From Gonatopus flavifemur (Eukaryota; Arthropoda; Insecta; Hymenoptera; Dryinidae): a stretch of 64,000 nt of DNA. Shown piece after piece: positions 1 through 11,899 of the stretch; within the stretch, counting starts at the first letter, position 1, and every line of letters begins with the position of its first letter. The stretch spans positions 65,526,001 through 65,590,000 of the forward strand of contig JAFFJZ010000001.1 of NCBI GenBank assembly GCA_018340375.1, in the 5' to 3' direction. Position numbers and translations under genes: made by a program. Under the pieces are notes generated by a model. That model did no database searches, was not told the origin of the DNA, and was given only the letters and a program-made list of their open reading frames with translations.

Positions 1-640
1 AAAATTGGGTGTAATCTCACATGGGCGAGTTCTCCACAGTGTGTTTTCTTGTTTCCACGTTGGGGAGAGAATTGTCTTGTAGAGGAGTATTCTTGGAATT
101 GAGTTCATTAAAAGATTGTTGATTCATTAACGGAGATGCAGTGGATTTATTTTAATAATGATATCATCTCAGAAGAACGAAATAACGTCTGCAGACGTAG
201 ATTGAAATTTTGAACAAGAGTTTTTTATTCAAGTTCAATTACGTGGTGTTTTCATTACAATGCGCGCATTCATTGTTCATTCATTGTTTGGAACTTGGAT
301 CTACATTTTATATCGAATAAATTTTCTATTTTCTGGAGTATAACGAGTTCATATAGGGATTCAGAAACACATAAGAATCTTCTAAATAAACGGGTTAATA
401 ACGGAAAGGGGAGAACGCTGGATGGGGTAGAGTTGATTATCGTGATCGTGTTTTCAAATATAACAACCTCTATTCTTCCCCTATCCACCGTAAAGCCATT
501 ACTTGAAATATGTATCGATTCCACAAAGTATGTATTTATTCTTCCACCTTATTACCTTCGGTGCTTATTTTCCTCATTGAAATACTATTTTTATGCTCAT
601 GCTTGACTGTAAATGAAAATTGTTGAATTCTCAATCACAA
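1..640. other. No gene recognised
   Basis: AT-rich sequence with only short, shadow-like open frames on both strands. I see no splice-bounded conserved exon, no clear repeat ends and no RNA gene. Confidence 0.4.
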
Positions 641-649
641 TACTTGCGA

Positions 650-860
650 ATTTACAACCTTGTTTTGAAAGAATAATTTTCGAACTTTCTTTGTGGATTG
701 ACAAACGAAAGTTTGGGAAGTTTCGAAAATCTTCGTAGAATCATACAACTTTTTGGATATTTATAAATATTTCTACGATAATTCCCAAAGAAAGTTCGTG
801 TAAAAAGCTGGCAAACTTTCTTTGGCAGTTTTAGAAGGATTTTTTTACAGTGTTGAAACA
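650..860. repeat. Foldback element, ACAGTG-ended family (degenerate)
   Basis: The interior carries AAACTTTCTTTGG and related words in both orientations and ends in TTTTTTTACAGTGT. It resembles the better preserved copy at 33660-33907, sharing the phrases 'aaagttcgtgtaaaaa' and 'ctttggcagttt'. The left end is eroded. Confidence 0.5.
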
Positions 861-1329
861 AAGATTCAATGAATCAGTTGATAAAGACGTTTGATAAAAG
901 TTCATGAAGTGGTTCGTAAAATTTAACAGTCGCGTGTTTTTCCATCTAATAATGCATCTGATATCGAATCGTACGTGATTTTATATGCTTCACCATTCAG
1001 TGGAGTATTATCGGTGGAACTGGTGTTTGTGTTTAATCCTATAGCGTTCTCGATGTGACATTTTTCTCACGTTTTATTCATTTTTAAATCCAATGACTTG
1101 AAGTTGGGTTGAGTTGACACGGTCTTAAGAGCACAAATAATTATTCTACACTGAAAAACCAATATCTACAAAATAAGAGAAATCATTTAAGCCTCGGTGG
1201 ATGTACAGGGTTTGTACGGATACAGGAATTTTAATGGAATTGACTGATCGCATTTCGATATTAAATATAATGATACTGATAAGAAGTATAGAATTTCTGA
1301 ATTGTACAAACCCTGTTGTAACTAAGTAT

Positions 1330-1600
1330 TATTCGATAAACACACTAAAAGAATTTTATTTGAAAAATTACCGTGAAGTTGCAGTAATCGAAGGATTGGT
1401 GAGAATTCTCCCCAAAATTACTGTGTCATTTCTGTAGAATTTGTGGCAAATATTTCTCTAAATGGTTTGGAAAATTCACTCAATTTTAAGGGCTGCACAG
1501 TACTTCTTTTTTGAAGAATTTCCGCTTGTCCCTGAGTGACAATTTAGAATTTTGACGGTGATTTTTACAAGAAAAACGTTTCACATGAAAAAGAATAATT
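1330..1600. repeat. Foldback element, ACACTGAAAGAA family (degenerate)
   Basis: The left end reads ACACTAAAAGAATTTTATTTG and the interior holds 'aaaattaccgtgaag'. The right part holds 'ggctgcacagta' and 'gacggtgatttttacaagaaaa'. The same phrases occur in the intact copies at 29020-29489 and 29586-30455, so this is one decayed family member. Confidence 0.5.
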
Positions 1601-1893
1601 AGTTATCATTTGCATAGCTAAAAGTTAGCTACGGGAGCTATTTTTTAGTTGTCATAGCTACTCTCTTAGCGGTAGCAGCAAGAAATGTAGCTACCGCAGC
1701 GAAAATCCAACAACTAAATTATTCGGCTATCCAAATATCAACCACAAAACTCGTGCAGTTACAGCTATGATTTTCTGCTGTGGTAGCTAAAAAGTAGCTA
1801 CAGTTGCAATTATTTTATCTACCGCAGTGAAAAAAAGGTTGCTAAAAAAGTGAGTAGCTGCCACAGCTATTTTCTGTTTTTTCCGTACATGAC
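1583..1893. repeat. TAGCTA-word foldback element, inverted copy of 39581-39883
   Basis: Dense in the palindromic word TAGCTA and in AGCTA/TAGCT. It ends in TTTTTTCCGTAC. Read on the other strand it matches 39581-39883 through most of its length, including 'ccacaaaac' and the 'gcagttacagctatgattttc' segment. A third fragment lies near 21180-21265. Confidence 0.65.
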
Positions 1894-2046
1894 GTTGATT
1901 TTTCCTTACAATCCGATGAAGAAACAGACACCTAGAAATGACATTTTGATAACGTATTACTCAAACTAATATTCGAAAATAACCGTCAATCTATTGGATC
2001 ACGCGTCTAAAATTCTTTTATAAAACCGTCTATGCTCAAATAATCG

Positions 2047-2276
2047 CACTGAAAACATAGTTCGTTTCATTCAACCAAACGAAATTTTGGTTGAAATGAA
2101 CACAAAGAAACGTTTTGGTTGGCTGAAATGAAATGTGTTTGTCTGTAAGGAACTGGTAATCATTGTCAACCACATTTTGTTCATCTCAAACAAATTTTAT
2201 TTCAGCAAACCAAAAAGTTACTTTGTGTTCATTTAAACCCAAATTTTGTTTGGCTGAAACGACCGTTTTCTCGGCG
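2047..2276. repeat. CAACCAAA-word foldback element
   Basis: Termini are CACTGAAAAC on the left and GTTTTCTCGGCG on the right. The interior repeats AACCAAA and TTTGGTT with GAAATGAA, forming a long imperfect hairpin. The flanking dinucleotides are CG (left) and CA (right), which would fit a decayed CG duplication. Confidence 0.6.
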
Positions 2277-3039
2277 CAATTGAAAATATCCTGGTGAAAA
2301 TTCGGAACGAAACCGAACAACACTGAATAAAAAATTCAAACAAAGAGTAAGATAATAAAATAGCGTGGTTGTACTTGTTTTCAAAAATACCATTTGTTTC
2401 GATATTACCTTTACTTGGGAGTGACATCTTGAATTGAAGCAAGTCTATCCTCAGCGAGCTAGCGAATATAGCAGTTTACAAATGTCGCTGGAGTTTGAAT
2501 CGTTTGATAGAACGAATTGGTTACCAAAAAACGAAATCCTTAGCTTTCGGGGACCCAAAATCTTGCGATATATTCTTTAAACAATGTTTCCAATTCCAAG
2601 GGGGTTAATTCAAGAAGATAAACACCGATGATTTCTCAGATTTTGTGGGTTTGGATTTTCGTTTCGTTTCTGTAAACAATTTGAATTTCAAAAACATGTT
2701 TACAATATAATATTCCTTCCCGTGAAACTGATAAAATGCGGCCTTCTCATCACCCTCTGGATCTGAGTTTATTCATCCTAGATCTCAATCTTGAACAAGG
2801 TTCGGATGGTGGTCAAAGGTATCACAATCCTCATCAAAATATGAGCAAAATCGAGAATAATCCGAGCAGGTCTTGGGAATGAATTTTTAATTTGTCGAAC
2901 TCTTAGTTCAAAACTAAAATTCAATTCCAGTAGTTAGGTGATTCTCCGGAAAATAAACCCCATCAATGGGTTCCAAATTCAATTTGAAACATTGTTTCCT
3001 ACAAAATAAGATTATTTCACGAACATTATTCACATATCG

Positions 3040-3550
3040 TGGACTGATATTTACAATTGAATAACTGCACCCAGGAAAATGATTTACTTGAATATGAACC
3101 TACACTGTAAAAGATATTCGTGAATTTTCAAGCAGAAAAGTATGGTGAAAGACTTGAAGATTGGTAAATTGCCAAATTGTTTGGAAACTCACAAATTTTC
3201 TGTAGATTTCCAAACAATTTTTGTGATTTTCTTAGAAAAGATTTGTCAGTTGACAAAAATTGTTTGTAATTTCACCCACTATGTTTGTGAACTTACCAAA
3301 ACATGTTAGGTAAAAAACTTCCAAACCTTTTTTTCGAAGTTTTTGTACAGTGTACGTAATAGATATTTCGTTGCATCCAATGAATTTTTACTTGATTTAA
3401 GGGAATTTTATTTGAAATGAGTAAAAATTTATTTGGATGAGATAAACTTTTTATTTGATTCAACTAAAACTCTAGGAGGTTCATATTTAAATAGAAATTT
3501 AGTTGATTCAAACAAAATTTAGTAAATCCAAATAAACCCAAGTCAATCCC
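3040..3550. repeat. Outer repeat hosting an inserted foldback element
   Basis: The left flank (3060-3102, containing AAAATGATTTACTTGAATA) and right flank (3355-3545, containing TTCGTTGCAT and TTGATTCAACTAAAACTC) also occur around 14975-15009 and 15768-15868 plus 19257-19345. Here the repeat is interrupted only by the element at 3103-3352. Confidence 0.6.
3103..3352. repeat. ACACTGTAAAA foldback element, TA duplication
   Basis: It begins CACTGTAAAAG and ends TTTTTGTACAGTG, flanked by TA on both sides. The interior is an imperfect hairpin built on CCAAAC/GTTTGG. An opposite-orientation copy occupies 62992-63240. It sits at nearly the same place in the outer repeat as the unrelated element 15010-15767. 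Confidence 0.75.
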
Positions 3551-4295
3551 GTAGTCACTCCTGAACCACTCAAAACTTTGTAAATATGTCAATAAATCAG
3601 ATTGAGTGTTTCATAATAAAACATTTTATCCATTTTATAGGCATATTTTCTACACGATTTCCACACTCTGAGTGCATCAAAGTAAAACACTTGAATTTAG
3701 AGTGATTTTTACTTCTATCAGGGTTTGCAGTAATTTGGGAATGATTTTGAATTGTATACGGACCATAGATCAACGAGATATTCATGACCTTGCACGATTC
3801 TCATTTAAAAGACTCGCAAAGAGTTGGCGTCATAACAGCTGAGGGAATTGAGTATATTGTTATGCATTCACCACTGTTATTTAACTCGAGATACAAACTG
3901 TCTTCTAATGTTGGCTCGACTTACTTTGCATTCATTTTCATTATCTTACATATCAGAATTTTAATAAAATCGTAACGGTTTGATATTTTTGACATTCTTC
4001 TTTGGGATTTCATTTTGATGAATATGCACATCAGTGCTCAATTCTCATATTTCTGATGAAATTTTCTCATTTTATTTTGTTGGTTGACAAATGAAGAATG
4101 CACGTGACGTGCACTTTTTGAATTCGACTTTGATTCGAATGAATGAAATTTTATTAGAGGAGAATGAGCGCATTTTGCGATGCTCCTTTCCTTCTTGGAT
4201 ATATATCAAAATGCATCGAAGAATGTGATGAATTGAAGAACTATCTTTAATTTAGAAAAATTTAGTTTCATTTATATTCTTTTACAGCACATTTA

Positions 4296-5399
4296 CACTG
4301 AGAGAAGAAACTTGGATAGTCGCCATCAAATACTTAATTGATTTGAATGAAGTTTTATTGAATCGATTGAATATTCGTGTTCATGGTTGAAATATTTTAT
4401 AGCATATGAAATATTTGTTTGATTGGATAAATATTTAAGGGGTTACCCCCACTTGTAGCGCAAAAAAAGGCCTTTTTCATGAATTTTTTCAAAGAAAACT
4501 ACAAAACTTTTTCAATCGATCAATATATCATTCCAAAGAACAGATCTTGGAGAACTTTCAGTGATTTTTTTATCGAAAAATATCACATGGTTTAGTGGCA
4601 AATGGCCGTCAAAGAAATAATATTTTTATGTATACGGTTTGTGGTGGCCAACATTGCGGTGAAGCGGATCATCTGAAATAAAAAATGTAGATGGATATAG
4701 TCGAATATAAGTATAAACTTCAATCGAAGGATTTGAAAAAATATTCATTTTTCGAAAAAAGGCGGACAGTCAAAATTAATGGTTCGATTTTAACAAAAAA
4801 ACTGGCTGTTGTTTGGCTATAAAACGGCCATTTTTTTTCGAAACAAAAAATCGAACGATCAAAGACTACATTTTTATGTATTAAATAAGCCTGCAAAATT
4901 TCAAGAAGATCGGTTCATTAGCGTTTGAGTAATATTGGTCACCAACTTCAGAAATGCCATTTCGAGAAAAACGCGTTTCGAGTTTCAATTTCAGTTTACA
5001 CGAAGAAAATATTTTTTTTTTTGTAAACTTACATAGAGTCATCTATCCCGGGTCCATACAGAAGTTCTTCCGCCGACGATGCCACTTGCAAAACGGAAAT
5101 TTGGTGTTGCCTTCGTAACATTCTTCCTTCTCGAGTGCTCTCGGCCGCCAGGCGGCAGACTAGCCGGTCGTTTATACAACGGATTCTTTTCTTTCAACGC
5201 TCATATCTCAGTCAATTTTGTTCAGATCGACTTGAAATCTTCAGGACATATTCTCAGATACTTATACTTGAAAAAAATGCAATAAAAAAATCGATTTTTC
5301 CAAAATTGCAAGTGGGGATAACCCCTTAATCGAATCAATGAAAGTTTATCCAAATCAAGTATTTTATGGCGTCTATTCGATTAAATTTTTCTCTCAGTG
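4296..5399. repeat. CACTGAGAG foldback element carrying a nested insertion
   Basis: It starts CACTGAGAGAAG and ends TTTTTCTCTCAGTG. The outer arms pair through GGCGxC, TTGATTxGAAT and the TGAAAGTTTATCCAA / TTGGATAAATATTT type words. The flanks are TA and TC. A TTAA-flanked element occupies 4439-5325 at the hairpin centre. Confidence 0.7.
4439..5325. mobile_element. TTAA-flanked non-autonomous element (piggyBac-like)
   Basis: Inverted termini GGGGTTACCCCCACTTG and CAAGTGGGGATAACCCC are bounded by TTAA at 4435-4438 and 5326-5329. The interior has no coding frame. It contains phrases such as 'gagaaaaacgcgtttcgagtt' and 'atatctcag', which recur in 58378-59109 and around 18.3-18.7 kb. TTAA duplication is the hallmark of piggyBac transposition, but no transposase is present here. 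Confidence 0.8.
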
Positions 5400-5512
5400 T
5401 CATTTTTATACAGATTGTGATATATACATTTCTTGTGCATATAGGCACTATTTATGTCAATATTTGAGTAGGATTGATCCTTTTTTTATGGAAAAAATGT
5501 CAGGTTCCTATA

Positions 5513-5992
5513 CAGGGTGGTTCAGAATTCATCATTAGGATTTCTGTGGTGTATTCTGCAGCTAAAATGCAATAATTCTTCGTTTGAAGAAAATTTTTTG
5601 GAGGCTTAGGCTTTGAGCTATGAGCATTTTGAGATTTTGTTCAAATCCAAATCACTCAACAGCATTACGTCTTACGTTCTTGAGCCTAACACCATTCTCT
5701 AAGTTGGAAAATGTCGAATCTCTGGAAAAGAATTCAATTGTCCTATCATTCTTTGTTTCGGAGCTACAGCGATTTGACTATCTATATAATTTTTTTCTCA
5801 GAAATTCTGCATTTTTCGACTTAGAGAATGGTGTTAGGCTCAAGAATGTAGAACACAATGCTTTCGAGTTATTTGGATTTGAAAAAAAATCTTAAAAAAA
5901 TGCTCATAGCTCAAAAACTAAGAGCCTCCAAAAAAATTTTTTCGAACGAGAATACACCATAAAAATCCGAATAAAGAATTCTGAAACACCTT
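5513..5992. mobile_element. CAGGGTGGTTCAGAATTC inverted-repeat element
   Basis: The left end CAGGGTGGTTCAGAATTC pairs with the right end GAATTCTGAAACACC. The arms of roughly 230 bp also pair, for example GCCTAACACCATTCTCTAA with TTAGAGAATGGTGTTAGGC. It is preceded by TA. A related left end lies at 63244 and a related right end near 44920. Confidence 0.75.
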
Positions 5993-6640
5993 ATAGATTT
6001 AAATAAGATTTTAATAAGAATTCAATATACTTTCAATATACTGAGATTAAGAATTAGGTACAAATCATGTTAAGTTGTTTGTGAAAAAAATTAACAACAT
6101 TCAAAGGTTTTCGTGGTTATTATTCGTCAAAATCCAATGAAAAATCAGCTGTTTCAATTAAACGATGAGTCGAATTTACTTCCCCTCATAAAAAAAAAAC
6201 AATCTTTTGACGAGTCACCGTGTGAACAGATTTTCAAAATTATCTATAATTTTGAGTATTGCTTCACTCGGATTGACTCATTTTTAAAGTGGAAAAAGTA
6301 GACAAATTTTGAAGACTCCCGTGGTCGATATTCATGAAACACCAATCAAAAACTATTCCGTTGAAATTCAACAATGTGTCGAAATTATTTCGTTTCATCA
6401 AAAACTCGACTGTCTATTCCTTGATAATTACTATAAATGAATCTAAACGTCGGATTTTATATAAGAGAGAATGAATTTGATACATCGCGGAGTGAAAATT
6501 GACAAATATTGAGAAAAAAATGTATATAAATGATAGAAATCAATTGCTGAATACATCGTTCCCATAAGCGAGTCTCCATTTTATATGGTTTTCTGATTTC
6601 ATACTGTTCTGAACTTATGGAAAACTTGTACATATAACTA

Positions 6641-6662
6641 TATTAATATATATATATATATG
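6641..6662. repeat. (TA)n microsatellite
   Basis: Uninterrupted TA dinucleotides just after 'aactatattaa'. Confidence 0.9.
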
Positions 6663-7052
6663 TAGAATAGTCAACTGTATCTCCGCTTGCTGGAATATAT
6701 CTTAGGACTTTTTACACTCACATCTGTTGAACAGTATTCGTATTGAAAAGAAACAAAAAAAGCTTGATTCCATTATAAATATCTTCATACTCTGTACTTT
6801 GAGTCCCCACTTGATACGAATACGTACAGAGAAATACTCATCGAAAGTCAATACTTTATGATAAATATTTCAAACTTTATTCTGCGAAATTATGATCAAT
6901 TTAAATAAATGAAAATTCCATTCATTCGTTTAAACTTCGGAAGAATGTTATTCTACATGTATAATACAAATAGGGGTAACTGAAATTGGAAAGGAAACCT
7001 TGACAGACTATAATTTGAGGGATTTCTAAATTATTAGGCAAGATTTTTCATA

Positions 7053-7326
7053 CACGGGAAAAATAAGTGGTCCACATTTTCGTTGACTAGTATGCCAATT
7101 TTGGACGGAGCACAAGTTTGAAAAGAATTCGTATACTGGATTTCAATAATTCGTTAGCTGTGTTCACTATTCGAACAATGGGATCCATTTTTTATTTTCA
7201 TCATCCAAATAAGGGAAAGAGTGAACGAATGAATAAAATCCAGTGTAAGAATTCTTCTCCAAATTGTGCTTCGTCCAAAAGTGACATACTAGTCAACGAA
7301 AATTTGGATCACTGATTTTTTCCGTG
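7053..7326. repeat. CACGGGAAAAA foldback element, TA duplication
   Basis: Termini CACGGGAAAAATAAGTG and TTTTTTCCGTG are flanked by TA at 7051-7052 and 7327-7328. The arms pair along GACTAGTATG/CATACTAGTC and GGACGGAGCACAA/TTGTGCTTCGTCC. Confidence 0.8.
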
Positions 7327-7377
7327 TAGTGAGAAAAATTGACATTCGTCATTTTATAAAAGCTAAAAATTTTTCGG

Positions 7378-7745
7378 CGCACGCTCCCAACATAGGTAGG
7401 AACGATGGCTTACTATAAAGTTTGGATCATGGTGTCTTTGGCAGATAACAGGTTAAAAATGTGCATAACAGAGCAACTTGAATTCTTATTCACTTCGGAA
7501 TAATATTAGAAATCAGGTCATCCATTGCCAGACACTTTGCACAGTGGCATCCCCTTGCCAGATACACTTAAACTTTAATAAATTGTAACTGTGTGATACT
7601 GGGTGACGGAAGTAAATATAAGAAAATTATATTTTACACTCTGAAAAATTCAAGTTGCTCTTTGAGGCACCTTTCTGATCTGTTATCCGCCGAAGGCACC
7701 ATGATTCGGACTTCATAGTAGGCCATCGTTCCTTTCAATATCAGG
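7378..7745. repeat. Imperfect inverted repeat
   Basis: 'ggaacgatggcttactataaagt' pairs with 'acttcatagtaggccatcgttcc', and 'catggtgtctttggcagataacag' pairs with 'ctgttatccgccgaaggcaccatg'. No coding potential was seen. The terminal motif and duplication are not clear. Confidence 0.6.
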
Positions 7746-7794
7746 ACGAAGGTCTGGCAGTCACGGACTCGTTAGTCTACAATCCCAATGAATG

Positions 7795-7905
7795 TAGGTT
7801 CAATTTTATGAAAATAAAAAAGCCATAACGGGCAAATATACTATAATAACCTAATAATGCACTATCATGACAGTAAACTTCTATAAAATCGAACCCACAT
7901 TCAGT
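7795..7905. repeat. Short inverted repeat
   Basis: 'aatgtaggttcaattttat' near 7795 pairs with 'ataaaatcgaacccacatt' near 7900. This looks like a small foldback element. Confidence 0.5.
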
Positions 7906-8195
7906 TAGATTTCAAGAGTATCCTGAACTTGCTGATAATGATGGGACTTTTTACAGTAAAATTGTCCTCAATGCAGCAGGTAGATTTTCATTATGTTCGT
8001 AATTTGTCTTGCATGTCACTAAATAAATTCAAGGCTCTATCTAGAGACACGCTAACCTGGCTCCAAGTTTTGAATTCGAGACGTCAATCTTCAAGGGATT
8101 ATCTGCAAACAGGCGAAATTTTCCGTGTATAGAATTTTTCAAGACCGATACACGCGAAATTTCTCACCTGGTTCGAATTTTCAACTCGATACACG

Positions 8196-8495
8196 CACGC
8201 AGAGAAAAATTCTTGCTGAAAAAGCGATTCCGAAAAATCTGCTTCGCTAAATCAGCAAAACGGTTGCTGTTACAGCAAAAATTCTGCTATTTTAGCAAGA
8301 TATTTGCTAATTCAGCGAAATTTCCTAGCTGTCTGTATATCTACAATTCTGGATTGCTGAATGGCAAGCGCTTGTTAAAAGAGCAAGATTTTTGCTGTGA
8401 TAGCAAATTATTTGCTAATCCAGAAACAAGTTTTGCCATATCAGCAAAGCAAATCTTCGAGGTTTGCGGTTTCAGCAACTTTTTTTCTCTGAGTG
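8196..8495. repeat. AGCAAA-word foldback element, CG duplication
   Basis: Termini are CACGCAGAGAAAAATTC and TTTTTTTCTCTGAGTG. The flanking dinucleotide is CG on both sides (8194-8195 and 8496-8497). The interior consists of AGCAAA/TTTGCT words in both orientations. It is inserted in a larger inverted repeat (about 8025-8625) whose arms carry 'ctaacctg' / 'caggttagcgtg'. Confidence 0.75.
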
Positions 8496-9461
8496 CGGGA
8501 AATTTCGCCTGTCTGTAGTTGATCCCTCAAGGATTCACTATATCCACGAGAATTTGAGAATTCATGTGTCTTGAATTTAAAAGTTAGAGACAGGTTAGCG
8601 TGTTCCTAGACAGAGCCTAAATTTAATATCTGTATATTAATCCTTATGCTGAATTATTGATAAGTTTTATTACATACTTATCATTTATTTCTCTATTCAA
8701 AAGGTACACTGATTCATTTGTATTATTTTTCTTTGCTCATTGGAATACTACTTGTACTCCTCTCAATATCTAAGGAATTGCCTTTTGTCACGAAGAGGTG
8801 AAAAAGCTGAAATATGAATCACATAATCTGCTTTCAGCTACCTTCGTAAATGACACATTTCCTCAATCAATCAAAATAATATCTGATATCAGATATAAGA
8901 AAACAATGTAACGTGTATAAACAAGAACTATACTGCATGAACAATTTTGAAATATTGTTTACGATGTTAGAACAATCTGTAAACGGATTTTTTTTCCTTA
9001 TCAACGGCAATGCATCCATCGAGTCTATTAATCCAACACTGCCACTTAAATCCGAGTCAATTGCGTTCAATTGTACGTGTCGTCCCCGACTAACGGATAC
9101 AATACGTCAAATTACTATGCATCAATATCTGAATCACAAATATCCGTAGAGAAGTGTAGTAAATATAATCACAACTGGGGACCAGATTTCATCTTCGGCG
9201 TCAGTTTTCTCATTCGATCCCTTCGGCAAGTGAATATTTTGAATCATTAATGCAAATACATACACGCTATGACTGTGTTAGGAACTTGGAGAAATCTTTT
9301 TATCGACAATACGAGTTATTCAATTTTAATGGATGTCTCTGTTCAACCAATACATTTATCAACAGTAAGAAAAGTCTGTTGTAGGAGGACTGTTTATGAA
9401 TTCAATAAATGCCTTTATACTTGATTTAATATTCGTAAACAACTTTTCGTATACACTCGTG

Positions 9462-9660
9462 CACTCAGAGACTACAATTTGCTTTGCTAATATGGCAAAA
9501 AATTTGCTATCGCAGCGAAAATCTCAAATGAATTGTTGTTTCGACCGATACAAGACGCGGCTGCACTCCGGAAGCTCAAAATTTGTTTAATTTTGTAAGC
9601 CGTGGAAGATCGCACAGCGAATCTTCGCTGAAGCAGCAAAAATCTTGCTCCTTTATACAC
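9462..9660. repeat. AGCAAA-word element fragment
   Basis: The left end is CACTCAGAGACTACAATTTGC. The right part has 'cttcgctgaagcagcaaaaatcttgctc'. The copy is disrupted in the middle, and the next CACGG motif starts at 9658. Confidence 0.45.
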
Positions 9661-10202
9661 GGAAAAAAATGCAGGTCAAAAATATAGGGGGAAGTCTCCC
9701 AGTACCGGACCCGTAAGGTTAATGGTTCATAAAAAAATAAAATACATAGGAACTTAAATATTTTTATTTTTATAATAAACTTTTGACAGTTTTTAACAAT
9801 ACAATAAGTATTCACATATTTATTTCATTTGGAAATAACGAAAAAATATATTTGTATTTGATACTAAAAATTGACGAGTTTGGAAAGTGGCACCTAGTAC
9901 CGGGCGCTTATAGAAAAAAAAAGTAATTTTCAAAATTATCTAATCTTGCAGCGATCACAAATATAATTGTCACAGGATTCAGGAACATCCGTACACGCCT
10001 CATGAGCCCATTTTTCACAAATTGACTTCTTGAAATTCCAAACATCGTTTGAAGAATGTGCGGCAAGATTTTGGGTCTAAAGAATTCGTCATTTGATTAA
10101 TAATAACTTGTTTCAATAAACGATTCGAACCCCGTGAAAATTTGAGAATATTTCTTAGATTTGTAATGAAGATAGAACGGTTCGCATTTCTGTTGAATTT
10201 TA

Positions 10203-10456
10203 CAGGCAGAGAAAAGTTACCTAAAAAATTACTACACTTTATAGTAAAATAGGGACAAAACCACATTTTGGGGTTTTATTATATGTTGTCATTAAAATTA
10301 CTTCACTTTCTATCAATAAATAACAGAATTCAATCACTCTTGACTAGAAAGTATAGTAATTTTAATCACAACGTATAACACATAACCCCAAAATGTGATT
10401 TTGTCCCTATTTTACTATGAAGTATAGTAATTTTTTAGTCAACTTTTCTCTGCGTG
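10203..10456. repeat. Foldback element with near-perfect arms
   Basis: The left terminus CAGGCAGAGAAAAG pairs with the right terminus CTTTTCTCTGCGTG. The arms (TAGTAAAATAGGGACAAAA with TTTTGTCCCTATTTTACTA) are highly similar over about 75 bp each, suggesting recent arrival. The flanks are TA and CA. It interrupts a larger copy related to 34895-35411. Confidence 0.75.
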
Positions 10457-10459
10457 CAC

Positions 10460-10598
10460 TTGAAAAATAATGAAAAATTATCAATACTTGACAAATAATA
10501 GAAAAGAATATGAACTTCCAAAATGTTTGAAAGTTCATATTCTTTCCTATTATTCGTCAAGTATTGATAATTTTTCATTATCTTTCAAGTGAAATTCA
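10460..10598. repeat. Near-perfect hairpin
   Basis: CTTGAAAAATAATGAAAAAT through GAATATGAAC pairs with GTTCATATTCTTTCC through ATTTTTCATTATCTTTCAAG, arms of about 62 bp with few mismatches. The same interior words occur in 34895-35411, of which this is probably the hairpin core. Confidence 0.75.
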
Positions 10599-11263
10599 AC
10601 AGAAACGTTACACGATTTATCTTTATTGCAAATCTAAGAAATATTCTTAGATTTTTATTAAAGATCACTATATTTTTGAGGTGCATTTTTCTCAGTGTAG
10701 TAAGCGTTTGCCAATCCACCAAAATTTGCTGAATTAGTCGATGTCTTGCTAAAACAGCAAGATTTTTGCTGTAAGCGCAAACGTTCTGATAATCCAATGG
10801 AGCAGATTTTTTAAAATCGCTATTTCAATCAGAATTTTTCTCTACGCGTAGTTTACCGACTAGATCCACATAGAATCATCTTCGCTGCTTATTCGGATAC
10901 AATTTCTATATCGAATTCAATATTACGCTATTCTGTATTCCGTTGTCCTTTTCCTTTCTATGCCAACTAAATATCATTTTGAAAAATTTCCCAAATGTGG
11001 AAAAATCTCTCTCTTTTGATCTCTCAACGAAAATAAATTTACATATGAAACATCGAGTCGGTTGGAAGAAGGAAAAATCGTATTCATCGTATTTACTCTT
11101 ATTCCCGATAAAAAATCCAATTAAATTCAATGAATTCAAATTTTATCGGAAGAATAATGTTGTTCGCAAAAGAAATTTTTTATTGTTACTAAGTAGGAAG
11201 GACAAACATCTGCTGAATCTTGTAGAAAAAAAACCTTGTGAATAAATTTTGTTTGCACTCACA

Positions 11264-11533
11264 CACCGAGAAAAGAAAGTTGTAAATTTTACCTCTCGTT
11301 AAGTAAATATATGGATGATTTAAAAATGTAGTGCAAGCTACTACAATTTTAGCTGATTCCACCACAGGGAAAGTAAGATGCACTTCAGCTATGGTATATT
11401 TCACATCAGCTGTGGTATATTTTACAGACGTTGTTATAAAATCAACTAAAATTGTGGTCGCTTGCACTAAATTCTAAATCATCCATATATTTACTCAATA
11501 AGATGTAAATTTTACAAATTTTTTGTCTCAGTG
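11264..11533. repeat. CACCGAGAAAAG foldback element, CA duplication
   Basis: It starts CACCGAGAAAAGAAAG and ends TTTTTTGTCTCAGTG, with CA on both sides (11262-11263 and 11534-11535). The arms pair along AAATATATGGATGATTTA and its complement. Half of a related copy lies at about 36910-37033. Confidence 0.8.
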
Positions 11534-11535
11534 CA

Positions 11536-11760
11536 GAATGAATTTCTTGAAATAAGAAAATTTTTCTTGTCACTGGGACAAAACTCATCCTTTTCTTCTT
11601 CTTGAGCCTATAAAATTTTACTTGAATCAAGAAAATTTATTTTGAAATGAAAACGAACTTTTCTTGATTCAATTAAAATTTTCTAAGCTCAAGAAAAAAA
11701 TGAGTTTTATCTCAGCCACAAGAAAAATTTTCTCATTTCAAGAAATCCTTTCTGTGTGTT
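11536..11760. repeat. AAGAAAATTTTTCTT-word foldback element
   Basis: Rich in TCAAGAAAA/TTTTCTTGA words in both orientations. 'gggacaaaactcat' pairs with 'atgagttttatctcag'. The termini are not well defined. Confidence 0.5.
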
Positions 11761-11899
11761 AGAAGGATACAAGAATCCTCTGCAGGGCCAGACGATTAAT
11801 ATATCAACCCCGTGATAGGAACTCATTTGTAGATTCGATCGAACTGTAATCCGAAATAATGTATAATTCTCTTTTTCGTGCTCGAATCGTGTAAAAACC

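Noticed and set aside
10206..10600. Hairpins as transcription terminators or microRNA precursors
   Set aside because: The arms are long and bounded by transposon-type ends, and similar copies recur through the window. Small-RNA data would be needed to argue otherwise.
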